64,000 nt of DNA from Gnomoniopsis sp. IMI 355080 (lineage: Eukaryota; Ascomycota; Sordariomycetes; Diaporthales; Gnomoniaceae): NCBI GenBank assembly GCA_027946555.1, contig JAPEVC010000155.1:24589-88588 (forward strand), given 5' to 3'. A program made the position numbers and the translations under genes. Shown in pieces: positions 1 to 10,885 of the stretch. The notes under the pieces were generated by a model, which worked only from the letters and a program-made list of their open reading frames with translations, was not told where the DNA came from and searched no databases. Position 1 is the first letter of the stretch, and each line of letters opens with the position of its first letter.

Positions 1-843
1 ACACAAAACATTGAGGTTGTATAATTAATCTAGCTTGTCATGTTGACAGCTGTCTCGTCTCAATTTGGAAAGTGGCGGCGGGCGGACCCGTTCCAGCTTC
101 GAAACCCTTTTTAGGCCGTTTCCGGGCTTCCTTGTCAGCCCGTTCCCTCATCAACTTTCTCAGCACCAAAAAAAAGAAGCGAGGCCTGCAAGCCGCGTTT
201 GAATGTGTCCTCACTTTATGGCCGCGGGATGCTAAATCGGTGACGATCCTAGCTCGTCATCTGAAGCCTCTGTGTTGGTACTCGGTAACCATCGAAGATA
301 ATTAATTCCCTTTGGTGTCAGCCTCGATGTCTTTGTCTCGACCCGGATAGGCACGTGGCCGTCCACATATCTATGCTTGCATCGAGCCACGGCAAAATTT
401 AAGCTTATAAAGAAGGTGCATTTGTGTCTTGGGTGTTCATATTACATCCATATTGGCATTCTCAATCCATGCTTCGCACAAGTGCCCGTTCCTTCACGGC
501 CGAGGATATGACGATCGGACTATGCAGACCGGGTAATTTATCCAGCTACTGTGGTCGGAGCATGGACCTTTTGCCAATGTGCATAACAACACTTGTCTCT
601 GCAATGGATGGCTACCGAAATGGTAGCTGATCGTTGTGATGGAGTGCACATTGGTCGCACTTTGTATCCCCATCTGCGCCACCACACACTCCAGTCTCAA
701 GCAACTGGCCGGCTTCCGAGAAGACAACTTCGCCTACTCAAGTAGTCTACGATACACCCCGAGCTATACCGCATAGTACTCAATGGTATAGCTACTTACC
801 TCTTCGCCAAGATACGGCCAGGTAGGTTGGTATTTCAATCTCG
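1..843. other. No supported gene
   Basis: Short open frames on both strands have no recognisable motif and no convincing splice-linked partner. I see no RNA gene or repeat here. Confidence 0.5.
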
Positions 844-1583
844 TCACAACGTCTCTAGGACCCAGGAGTCAGGGCTTTGACTTGGTAGAAAGCCCCCTGA
901 CACCTTTTGGAGATCTTCCGGGCAGATTATATATATACTTTTGTGCAATATTCTGCAACAGTCATGTACAGCGGCATTCCTCATGTAATGAATCACACCG
1001 ATTTGGTGCTCTATTTCAAACCCATATCTAGACCCCCATATGTCTCGAGAATCGTATACAAGTGCAAACTCAAATTCGCCCCCAGAATCGAATGATTCCC
1101 ACAGTCCAACAGACAGTCGCTCGATGGCATGGAAAACTACTGTGACAATCACAGGACCTCTCAAGCTGTTGGCTGCAAGCGACAATCTCCCTCAGTCAAG
1201 CGAAGTGATGAAAAATAACTAAACTCAAGCGCTACTTACAATAGCCCAGGACATGGTGGTTAGCATCGACAGTGATCCCATCTATTGCGGCGACCATTGG
1301 ACCATCGTGCAGTGTCCTACACATCGCTGCGCTGGTCACTTCGTGGAGAGTGACTTTGGCCAACCAAGGCCAACCCCCTGAGGGCAAAGATGATAGCGGA
1401 GCCGGTATCGCAGATCCAAAATGGTGAATGTGCGTTGCAATCTCTTCAGGCACCTCACGATGCTTACGCTTCTGCCCGGGGAGATTGTCCTCAATGCGGT
1501 ACCCCTTGCGTGTGGGTTCATAGAGGACTTTGTCTTCTTGTTGAACTTCACTAGCCGGCCAGGTATATCGTGGCCCTGCCCTT
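844..1583 (-). CDS. Partial unrecognised two-exon gene fragment
   Basis: Two minus-strand open stretches (1583-1240 and 1172-844) are joined in phase by a good intron. The donor is GTAAGT at 1239-1234, the acceptor GCTTGCAG ends at 1173, and the length is 67 nt. The joined frame gives about 220 residues ending at the stop at 844. The upstream stretch has a stop at its 5' side and no usable ATG for most of its length, so a further 5' exon is missing or the gene is broken. The protein contains runs such as KVLYEPTRKGYRIEDN and HHVLGYSNSLRGPVIV but matches no family I know. The matched splice phase is the main reason to list it. It could be a decayed gene or chance. Confidence 0.3.
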
Positions 1584-1698
1584 GTCCGTCATCTTCTGGA
1601 CTCTTCCTCTATTCTGATGGGTTTCCGGTACAAAGGTCACATCAGACAAGTCTTCAGCAAAGCTAATGCGTCTGTAGCTTATCGCAAGCACTTCAGCC

Positions 1699-1959
1699 AT
1701 GCCTATTCGTGTTCCTCGAGTAGGACGAGCAGGGATACACAGCCAGATTTTCTGGCTTGCAGTACTCACAGCCATCTTGTACTTCATCGGCGCATCCATC
1801 CTTGTGATCAATTTCACAGGCTAGGATTGGGGACAGAGCCTAGAGACCGTCAAAGAAGAGATCGCAGAGCAGCAGGAAGAAGAGGGCCTGGTCGAGTGGG
1901 ACTGGTTGGGAGGAGATTCACCCGTGCTCGCGGATAGAAGGAGGCGGAGTGGATTTTAA
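1699..1959 (+). pseudogene. Possible broken small membrane-protein reading frame
   Basis: From ATG 1699 the frame encodes 41 residues with a hydrophobic segment (IFWLAVLTAILYFIGASILV), then an in-frame TAG at 1822-1824. It then continues open for 44 acidic, charged residues to a TAA at 1957-1959. Upstream in the same frame there are two more stops (about 1615 and 1675) between hydrophobic or otherwise coding-like runs. The pattern of a membrane segment followed by a charged tail suggests the end of a decayed membrane-protein gene. It overlaps minus-strand open frames, so only one strand, or neither, is real. Confidence 0.15.
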
Positions 1960-2252
1960 AATCAATTATGCGAGAGTTTCACCGATATACGGGAAGGCAG
2001 GCGAGAATGATCTCTCGGAGAAGTGTACAGTCGCCGGGAGGATTCGACAAAATCAGGTAGGCTGGAACTGAGGCCCAAGTTGGGTTGGAGCATACATTGT
2101 TTTGACGCCGCCGGCTCTAAGCTGATTACGGCGGTATATCGATGGGCACTTTGATGCGATAAATAGCACAGTATTTGGCCTAGACACTGACCGGGTATCG
2201 AATGGGTTGTTGAGGATATTCCCCCGCAGCACAGGGTTTTGGAGCCAGCGGC

Positions 2253-3340
2253 TTACTCGGAAGCCTCTTTGGTCTTCTTCCTCTTCTTTGGTTTTTGTCC
2301 TGGCTCTTCTGGTGGAACAAAGTCCTGTTCCCTCTCCCGCTTCTTCTCTTCTTTTCTCTGTTTTGCCTTCTCTTCCCGTTCTGCCCGTGCCGCCCGTTCC
2401 TTGGCCTGCTTGCCCAAGAAGTACTCGCCGCTTTCGATCTGAAGGTCCACTTTGCTCTTCTCCGGTGCCGGTGGAAAAGCCGTGTAGGTTTTCTTGCTCT
2501 TGTCTGTAACTTTGAGAGGCACCCGTCTCTTGCTGAGATTCTTTTTGAAGTGAGGCAAGAAACGATCCCAGCTCTCATTGGCCAGCTCTGGATCCTTTGC
2601 CAGCTCTCTCTTGATCATCAATTCCTTGATGAGGTAGATAGGATGGACGTTGTTCATGCAGTCCTCGACAACCCTTCGCACTTCCTTCAACGTCTTGAAA
2701 GGACCCATTACACTGACAGTATTTCCATGGACCATGATGTAGGTTTCTGTCAAAAGCTCGAGGGCTTTCAAGGTTGAGCCGTTGGGTCCCAGAATTCTCT
2801 GCCGCCGTTTCACAAACTTCTCCTTATTTGAGGTCAAATTTCGAATCTTGATAATGTCGCAGGCGACTCCGTCCTCGAGGATTTTGATGGCTTGAGGTGC
2901 CGGCACACTTCGAGCGAGCAGTTTTATGAGATCACGGGCGTTGAGGATGGCAGCAGGGTCGAAAGTTTTTCGGGTGGTCTTAACGGTCATCATACCCTCA
3001 ACCAAATCCAGCGTACAAGCAATGCCGTGCTTCTCGAGCGCTCGCGTGACAAGGGGCCACTGTAGAATTCAGCTGTCAGTGACGAGATCGTACGATCGGG
3101 GGCTGTTCGCTGCTCACTGCTTCTTTCAAGTAGACTTCGCGGTATTTTGGAAACAGGACTGTGAAGGTAGATTCTTCTGTGAAGGTGCCTCCAGCATTGT
3201 CCTCACGCTTGAAGGCGGGGATCTCCCATTTATTGATGTCGTCCGTGTCCCACCTGCAATGAGTTGTTAGAAGCCAGAGTGCAAGAGATTGAAGAGAGGG
3301 AAGTTACGGACGGCTTATCCTTCTCGTGTTTCGTTGACAT
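2253..3340 (-). CDS. KRR1, KH-domain small-subunit processome protein
   Basis: Predicted 323 aa from exons 3340-3312, 3253-3118 and 3059-2253. Krr1 is an essential nucleolar component of the SSU processome needed for 18S rRNA maturation and 40S assembly. The N terminus DKPWDTDDINKW, the block FPKYREVYLKEAWPLV, the KH-like region (VKRRQRILGPNGSTLKALEL), the block EVRRVVEDCMNNVHPIYLI and the charged Lys/Arg-rich tail are all Krr1 hallmarks, and the length is close to the yeast protein. The first intron must use a GTCCGT donor to keep DKP-WDTDD in frame, because the better-looking GTAACT four bases on breaks the phase. The second intron (3117-3060) is ordinary, with a GTGAGC donor. Confidence 0.96.
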
Positions 3341-6300
3341 TGTGACGAAAGAGAATGTAGAGAGATGTGGTGAAAATGTTTGTTAGACAAAAGTTGTTTC
3401 GGCGAGCAGGGACAGTGAAGTCCTATAAAATTTCAGACCCACCGGCAGGCAACGCGATGGACAAGGCTTATCGATTGCAGAGCTGCTTACTAATAGTAAG
3501 TATGGACACATGCAGCAGTAGAGTGACTTTCTTTTAAGCCGCATGCTCAAGTCTGTCTCAGCCTTTCCAATTCGCACCACTTCAATATCGAAATCCAGAT
3601 CACCGATGCGATATATCCTGTGGGGCTCCGTCTGTGCCCGACTTTGTGACGCTGGACAGTCCCAATGTGAAAATGGTCTACGCGATTAGGTGCTTGTCTA
3701 CGAAGCATTTTCCGATTCAATGAAAATGCTACCATGCAACCTGTTCCTCTCGGATCGCAAATGGCATGTTCTCAATACGAGATATGAATTTGACTGTTCA
3801 ATGGGTATATGCAACATAGTCCAAATATATCTTGAAATAAGCTTCACGCTCCCGCAGATCGATCTGCAACCATTTTCTCCACTTGAAAAGATTCATGTCT
3901 ACCTAATGTGCATCACATGTCGCATTAAGCAGGTTCAGGTTTTCTGTGACTGGACACGTACCAAAGTCCTTTCCCGCTTCCGAAGTCTTCATCAGAAGCT
4001 GCCGGCGTCAGTTGACTTTTCGTGACCAGCTCATATTGAGTGGAAATCGACCTCCGTCCTTCGGGCGGGTCATGTCTGCTTAGATACATTAGATTTTTCT
4101 CTTTTTGGGGGGGACGACGGGTGCCGAACAGATGAAATATGAAAGATTCACCATCCCACAGATATTTCAACATCACCAAAATCACACCCTGCCAAGGCGT
4201 TGCATGACATGTGTGCGGTGGGTTGTCATAGCGCCACTTGGTTGAATAATGTGGTCTATTTCACCGAGTAAATCCACTGCTTGCTGAGCAAAAACCTCGC
4301 GTGTCAGTCCATCGGGGCCCAAGTATCACTCAATGAAGCCATCAATTCACGTAAGGCTACCCGGCCTAGACCTTGTTCGGGAATTTCAAATAGGCACCTG
4401 CTGGCCCACGATACCACTCGATGCAGTTTGACGAGCCTTCGCTTGTGATTTCGAAAAAAGGTATGTAGTGCAATGTCGGGCGAAATCGAAAATTGGGGTG
4501 CGGCGTAGCATGAGCGCCTATGTGTATGTGTTCTTCAATTGATTTTCATGTTGCATTTCAGTCTTCGTAATTCTCTTCACCTTTCAAATGAAATATTCTC
4601 CAAAATTGCTTATCTGACAGCCACCTTGGTATGGGTCTGCAACACACAAGCGAAGGAGATGTTTGCCCAAGTCCATTCATCTAGGTATGTATTCTAACGA
4701 GGAACTGTACTTCATGACAAATCTCACCAGCCAAAGACGTGGTCATATACTGTCCAAGATGTACAAGGATGATTTTGCCAAATCACTGGCTATGATTTTT
4801 TATGCCTATAAAATAACTCGCGGCGTTGGTGGCTGCGCCAACCTTGGAGATGAGGCTCGAAGCATACCGGAAATGGATGTCCGTTCTCAATCGATCATTG
4901 TTACGAACATGTTAACCGAGATTCGGAACCAACCAGAAGCAATTCAAATCTCAGGGTTGGGTATTCGGTCAAGGCAATGCTGGGAGATAGAGCCGCAAAT
5001 TACTTCCTACGAGATACCCGACATCAGGACAGGGCCGAGATGAACGCTGCACTAGGCTACCCGGTGTGGAATACGATTTAGGTCACGGCACAATGCAAGG
5101 GCCTCCTTCTATAATCTACCTGAGATTTCTTTTTTATCCTGAAAGAGCACAGGTCACATACTTCATTGAGGTCAGTCATACTGCATTGTCGCTCTAGGCT
5201 TAATTATTAATTCAGCAAGCTACTATTCAAGAGCATTTGTTCCCATATGGATGAGAGTTTATAACGCACATGAAATTTTCAAAAGTCAAATAATAGAGGT
5301 TTTTGATTCATTCAATTAGTAGAGATGATATGCAAGATGCAAGACATTACAGTAATGTTCATCGAATTGGGCAAGGCTGAGATGTGCCTATAAATAGGTA
5401 TGTGCATATACCAATTAGGTAAAGATTATTATGTGACCCTGGTCCTACCACACCCACATGCGAAAACAGCAGCTTAGTCTGGAAAGAACACGAGGCTTTC
5501 CACCCTTTTTATCCACCCACCCCCCGGGAGTCTTCAGAAAGGAGACATCTGTTCCCAGCTGAGGAGAGTTTCAGACATGTTATATCGGGCAAAAGCATCT
5601 AGACAATTGTTGACTCCAGGTGTGGAAGCATTCCCTTTCTGCACGTAATAATACAGTGCGTGAGACTCCATTCTCGCCTCCGCGTGCGCCGGCCCCCCCG
5701 GACCCGTATTCAAGGATACGCGATACTCAGGGGCTAGGGTCATTCTCGGTAATCCTCGTCATAATTTACCCAATCGACCTCTATCGATTACGGCGTCGCT
5801 CAGATTGTCTCTGGCCAGCCTTCTGGAGTGGTATAGTTCGACTTGCGCTCTTCTTCACTTTCTCACTTACTCCTTTACTGCTCCGAAACCTCCGGATGTG
5901 AAATGTAATAGCCTGAAGCAATCCAAGAAAACCGACTAATTTCTTTAACTTTTGCTTCTTCCTTCGAGTCACTCATTTGGTCTCTTTGATACACTCGCTC
6001 TCTACCTCGTGCCTAATTTTATCTCACTGTCAAGTTGTCCGAATATCACAATCCCTGATCAATACCAGAATCTAGACGGATTATCACGGGTCTCCACCTC
6101 GAAGCACCGCGTCGTTCCGCACGCCAGGTCCCAGAAGCAAGCTAGCTACCTACTCAGGATACCCCGTCATCGAACGCGCTCGAGGCACCATTCCCCAACG
6201 AAGCTGGTCATCAACAAGGCTTGCTCCTTCCAAATTCTACAAGCAGAACGTCGCCTCGAGTCTCATCTCGACTACCCTTTACAACCGCCAAGCTGGCTCG

Positions 6301-6403
6301 CCTACGCTCCCCACTCCTTCCACTACCTGTGCCCTCGCTGGCGTTGACACCACCACCCGATCACCCGTGCCAGTTGGCCCCCTTTCAGTTCCGAGGGATC
6401 AAG
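3341..6403. other. About 3 kb upstream/intergenic region without a supported gene
   Basis: The region lies between the divergently read krr1 and the GATA-factor gene. It contains AT-rich stretches (about 5100-5450), a short G run near 4107 and, from about 5650, pyrimidine-rich sequence with many CT and CAAC runs that looks like a fungal promoter or 5' leader for the GATA gene. One 126-codon frame at 4663-5043 has no motif or splice context. Confidence 0.5.
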
Positions 6404-8708
6404 ATGGAAGAACCGCCGGTGCTGCCGCCGCCAGCGATCCTGGAGCCAATTTCTCGACCCAGTTCCGCATCAACAACGGCCTCACAAAAGGAATCACTAC
6501 CCGGGATTTCCGCCATAGCAGCTGCAGCTGCAGCGGCGGCCGCCGCCGTAACAAGCTCACCTCAGTTGGGGTTGAGGTATGTGGATTTTCCTTTGAAGAC
6601 TTGGGATGGACGATGAGTCTCGCAGCATGCCGAGCAACACTCAGTTGGAGCCCTTGCGCTGTTGCTGCCAGATTTTATATTCGGAAAAGCAGTGATACGG
6701 GGCTGGTAGGGCAGACAGTGTTGTTGACCCGGGAGGAAATGACTTGGCTGTGCCTGTACTGTAACGTCGTACTAATTTGCTGCCCACAACCCGACAGAGA
6801 GCCAACGACAAGTGCGCCATCCGCCATGAATTATCAATACTCAACGCCCGCCTCGGCTCCGGCCACGAGCGCAGGAGGGAACTTGGTAAGTAAATCATCT
6901 CGATCATCCTCCTGTTCGCTTGTCTTGCCCAGACATCCCCATGGCCCACAGTCCTGCTTTCTGCTGCAGCCCGTCACGGCGGATGCCCAACAAAGGGATC
7001 AGCACGATTCAGACCGGTTCAGACCGATACAGTCCAGTTTAGTCCAGTCAGATCGAGTGTCGAAACTTTGCAGTTGGCAAAGTCAGCCTGTTCAAGATCA
7101 AGGTCTCGAGAGAGTGCTCAGTTACATCGACTACCTATTTAAGGGAAAATGCGTGGTATGGGGTGCCGGGACCCCTGCTGATGCCATTTTCGTTATCGCT
7201 CCAAGCGGGGCTTCTTTTCATATGCAAGCTGCATGATTGGTGGAGCCGCCCTTGGCTGGGGGCCTGCTGTCCACTTTCCACTGCCGACATTTGGGGGCTT
7301 GTTGAAATTTCTGCCACCCCGACCAACTCTCGACTTCCGCTGCTGCGATAAGAAACTTATCAAGATAAACCTCTCTCCATCCCCCCGACTTTCTTATCGT
7401 TGCTGCGACCGCCGCCATCATATCGCATCGCATCGCATCGCATCGCCTCGCCTCGCCTTGCCTTCACTCAACCCACAAACTTCTTCTTCTCTCTTGACTT
7501 GTTGGAGTGCTGCCCTGAGGCCGTCACCCTGTCTCACCACACCCATCATGGCGTCCATGGCAGCAGCTAACAGTGACCAACAAACACAGCAACCCACATG
7601 TATGAATTGCCAGACCTCGACTACCCCTCTCTGGCGGCGCGATGAGGCTGGCCAGGTCCTCTGCAATGCCTGCGGTTTGTTCCTCAAGCTACATGGCCGC
7701 CCGCGCCCAATCTCTCTCAAGACCGATGTCATCAAGAGCCGCAACCGTGTCAAAACTATGCGCCCGGGCATGGAAGTCAAGAAAAAGGTGCGTCAAGTCG
7801 CAAACCCTCCCTACCTCCGCTCCTTCGGAACATGCCATTCTCCACTATGACGATTCAAAGTCCTTCGTTTACTCGGGGCTGATAATCTTCATGTTGATCA
7901 GAACCAGGCTGTTGCCTCCGGTGCCACTGCCGCTGACATCCAGGCCCAGAATGCTGCTGCTGCTGCTCTCAGCGCCAGCGTGCGACAAAAGGGCAACGGC
8001 CACCTCGACGACACAAACTCCCCCGTTTCTCGAACTGCGACTCCTCACATGTACGGCAACCACATGATGTACCACGGTATGGACGATCATCACCTCCAAC
8101 AGCCTCTAGCCGACTTTGGCGTTGATGCCAATGGCAACGCTCACTCTCCTATGAACGGAGACGCTATCCAGACTCCCAATCAACTTCTCGCCGTCAACTC
8201 TGGGCTGAAGACCCGTGTCGATGAGTTGGAGGTTATCAACGACTTGATCCAGCGGCGCCTCCAGCACTACGAGACATATGGCACTGGTGGTACCAACGAG
8301 GAGGGTCTCGTGGTCGCGGCAAACCTACGTGCTCAGATCGAATCTCTGCAGCAGTCAGAAGCACAGCTGCGTTCCCAACTTGAAGAGAGTCATCGACGGG
8401 AAAATGCCATGAAGAGACGTCTGGATGAGATGGAGATCGAGCTTAATGCCCTTCAATCACAAGACCATGACAACGGTCGCGCCAAGAGACCCCGTCTGGA
8501 TGAGGAGCCCGTGGTCAACCTTGAGGAGGAAATCAGGCAAGAGGTCCAACAAACCCCCACAGAGGTTGTTCCAGAAGTTGTCCCAGAAACTGTCCCAGAG
8601 GCTCTCGAGGACGTCCCTGCTGAAGCCCCAGCGCCCGAGGCTCAGCCCGAGGCTCAAGCTGAGGCCCCCATGACGGAAGCCGATGCTTTGAAGGAAGCCT
8701 TGGCTTAG
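6404..8708 (+). CDS. GATA transcription factor of the AreB/ASD-4 type
   Basis: Predicted 429 aa from exons 6404-6576, 6800-6885, 7564-7787 and 7902-8708. The GATA finger (C-x2-C-x17-C-x2-C, about residues 99-124, CMNCQTSTTPLWRRDEAGQV) is followed by a basic tail. A leucine-zipper-like coiled coil lies near residues 260-290 (RVDELEVINDLIQRRL) and a second helix-rich stretch near 305-350. A finger followed by a C-terminal zipper is the layout of AreB in Aspergillus (nitrogen metabolism, partner or antagonist of AreA) and of ASD-4 in Neurospora (ascus development). The N-terminal exons encode a Pro/Ser segment, a polyalanine run and the block RANDKCAIRHELSILNARLG. Acceptors for exons 2 and 3 were chosen by phase. 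The C terminus is Pro/Glu/Ala-rich. Confidence 0.9.
6886..7563 (+). promoter_or_regulatory. Long intron of the GATA gene, likely holding an internal promoter
   Basis: At 678 nt this intron is several times longer than the others in the window. It ends with a promoter-like region containing four GATA core sites within about 52 bp: GATAAG 7347-7352, CTTATC 7356-7361, AGATAA around 7363-7368 and CTTATC 7393-7398. Below them is a pyrimidine-rich leader, then an in-frame ATG at 7548 whose use would give a 348-residue short isoform lacking the first two exons. This matches my recollection that areB homologues make several transcripts. Use of the internal start here is inferred. Confidence 0.5.
7422..7460 (+). 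repeat. (ATCGC)5 then CTCGC pentanucleotide repeat
   Basis: Five ATCGC units are followed by two CTCGC units and a degenerate copy. The run sits in the likely 5' leader of the short GATA-factor transcript, about 90 bp upstream of the internal ATG. Confidence 0.85.
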
Positions 8709-9307
8709 TCTCCGTACTTTCCCTAGGGCCTTTGTTTGTTTCCGACAGCCTTGCGATGTCGATGTGACGAGTCATTACCATGCGTTGTGCCTTTCAATCT
8801 GATCGTGACGCCTAATACCCAATCTGCGACACATCGACCAAACTCAGGCCTATACCGTTTTTACGGGAGCGTCACTGCTAGTTGACCAAGTGCATGCTGC
8901 CATGTGCGCTGCGATAATGGCCAATTCGACGCTTATCTGGGCCCTGATCCAGTGCGATCTGGGGTACAGGACCAGGTCGTGGTGAGGGGGGCGGACAGTC
9001 CATAATGATGCTTTTCCCCATCACGTGTCTTTCATCTGATTATTGGGCAGGAGTCGGGCGGGGTTTTATACACACGCAACAGGGCGATTTGCGTGGAGTT
9101 GAAGGAGTATATTAGGTAGGAATTGATCGCCTCTATTTAGATTACGGCCAATGGAACAGAAAAGTTCATGCTTCAAACAAGAAAAAGGCAGCGGTACTTC
9201 CGTTTTGTGTAAAGCGGTATGGCTATTAGATATGAGTCTTTCCTCTCAACTATGGGCAGACGAATCAGAATTCTTGTACATGGTCTGAAGCTATTGCCTC
9301 TTCGACC
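8709..9307. other. Convergent 3' intergenic region
   Basis: The region lies between the GATA gene and the minus-strand reductase gene, both of which end here. I see no gene, only 3' untranslated and spacer sequence. Confidence 0.6.
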
Positions 9308-10469
9308 TCACAGCTTGAAGGACGGGCCAGCCTCAGAGGAGATATCGATCACCAACTTGCCGAATTGCTTGCCGTCTTTCATATCAGCAAAAAGACCGTC
9401 GATACCCTCGGTATTTCTCAAACCCTTGACCACCTTACTGATGACTGGCCGGATCTGCTTCTCCTGCACAAATCTCACCATCTGTCTGAACTCTTCTCGC
9501 GATCCCATCGTGCTGCCTTTTAGTTCAATATTCTTCAAGACCGCTTGCATGGACCAGTCCATTTTGGGAGAGACAGTCATGCCGTACTGCGAGATAATGC
9601 CTCCTGCCTTAAGCAAGCGCGTCGACTTGGCCACAATATCTCCACCAGCGCCGTCGATTACCGCATCCAAGAACGGCCTGTCCTTCGGAAGTTGCTTCAA
9701 AAGCGTCTTATCCCAGTCCTTCTCCCGGTAGGACACGCCTCCCTTGGCGCCCATCTTTACAGCCTTTTCAATCTTCTCCTTGTCGCCGCTCGTCACCCAC
9801 ACGTTACACCCCAGCGCCACCGCAAACTGCAACACCTGCAGCGCCACCCCACCTCCGATCCCCGTCACCAGGATATTTCGTCCAGGCGCCGCGTTCGGTC
9901 CCGTCTTGGTCACCAGCGCCCGCCACCCCGTCAGCCCGGCCAGGGGCAGCGCCGCGCCCTCGACGGCGGACAGATGCGCCGGCGCCGGCTCGACGTCCTC
10001 CTCGCTGCAGACAATAAACTCTTGCGCCATGCCCGCATCGTAGCGCTCCGTGGCGCCGATCACGCTGTATGCGCTGAGGTCCTCGGGCCCGTCCGGGTGG
10101 GCGATCCAGCCGCGCGCGGGGGCGAGGAGCACGTGCGTGCCGGCCTTGGTCAGGTGGCTGCGCGTGCACTGCGGGCCGGCTTGCTCGACGGTGCCGTGCC
10201 CGTCGGCGAGAAGCGGGTGCGTGAAGGAGATGCCGGGGTACAGGTGCTGCCGGATGAAGAGGTCGCGGTGATTGAGGGCCGCGGCATTCAGGCGTATGAG
10301 AAGTTCCTTGGGCCCAGGTGTAGGCAAGGGCACTTCTTTGAGTTGAAGTCTGGGAGCTGTTAGTTTTCACTGTGAACAAAAAGGGGGTGGTTTCGGGTGG
10401 AATGGCTCACGGGTAGTACACCTTGCCCGGTTTTCCATCGATCTTCTTCAGAGTCATTTGCACAGGCAT
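9308..10469 (-). CDS. Zinc-less MDR-superfamily reductase (quinone oxidoreductase/YogA-like)
   Basis: Predicted 366 aa from exons 10469-10411 and 10349-9308, intron donor GTGAGC. It has an N-terminal GroES-like fold and a Rossmann domain with the nucleotide motif ILVTGIGGGVALQVLQFAVA, giving an NAD(P)H-dependent medium-chain dehydrogenase/reductase. The zinc-ligand cysteine region reads ALNHRDLFIR (Asn-His instead of Cys-His) and the GHE signature is replaced by DGHGTVEQAG. Catalytic zinc is therefore probably absent and the enzyme more likely reduces enones or quinones than oxidises alcohols. Substrate is unknown. The GC content of 9800-10250 is high, which opens long spurious frames on the other strand. 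Confidence 0.88.
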
Positions 10470-10885
10470 CTTGAGCAATGTGTTGTGTTGCCGCGTTCTC
10501 TTGGGCTGGCGTATAAGACTGGACTTGTGTAAAGGCCCACACTTCGAAAGATAACAGTGATTATGAATTGGAGAGAAAGTGAAGCCAAGCAATGGAGGCC
10601 TACTGAGAAGCAGCCTCGACATGTGCGGAAAGGAAATACGTCTGATACACTATAAGCCAGCCCGGAGTGGAGGACCGGAAACCACCCAAAAGGCGGGCCC
10701 CGCATCGGCATGCTTGACTTGCCTCGGCTGTTGGACACGGCCGGTCAGTCCGGAGCCGGGTCGGGATTTTCCTCACACCTCCCCGGGGGACCTGAATATA
10801 AAGGTCCCAGGCTGCGATTGATTTTTGGACTATAGTATCTGGTTTTTATTCTTTCTGGCGTAGTTAGACTTCGGCTGCTGATAAG
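10470..10885. other. Promoter interval of the MDR reductase gene
   Basis: This 416-bp spacer separates the 5' end of the reductase gene from the 3' end of the YeeE/YedE-like gene on the same strand. A TTTATATT box on the minus strand (around 10794-10801) is the only promoter-like element I noticed. Confidence 0.35.

Noticed and set aside
2207..2777. Plus-strand frames opposite krr1
   Set aside because: Shadows of the Lys/Glu-rich Krr1 tail.
4663..5043. 126-codon plus-strand frame in the krr1/GATA spacer
   Set aside because: No recognised domain, AT-rich surroundings, no splice partners; kept only as a remark in the spacer entry.
9545..10363. 272-codon plus-strand frame opposite the MDR reductase
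   Set aside because: Arg/His/Pro-rich translation typical of the antisense of a GC-rich coding region; the minus strand has clear MDR signatures.
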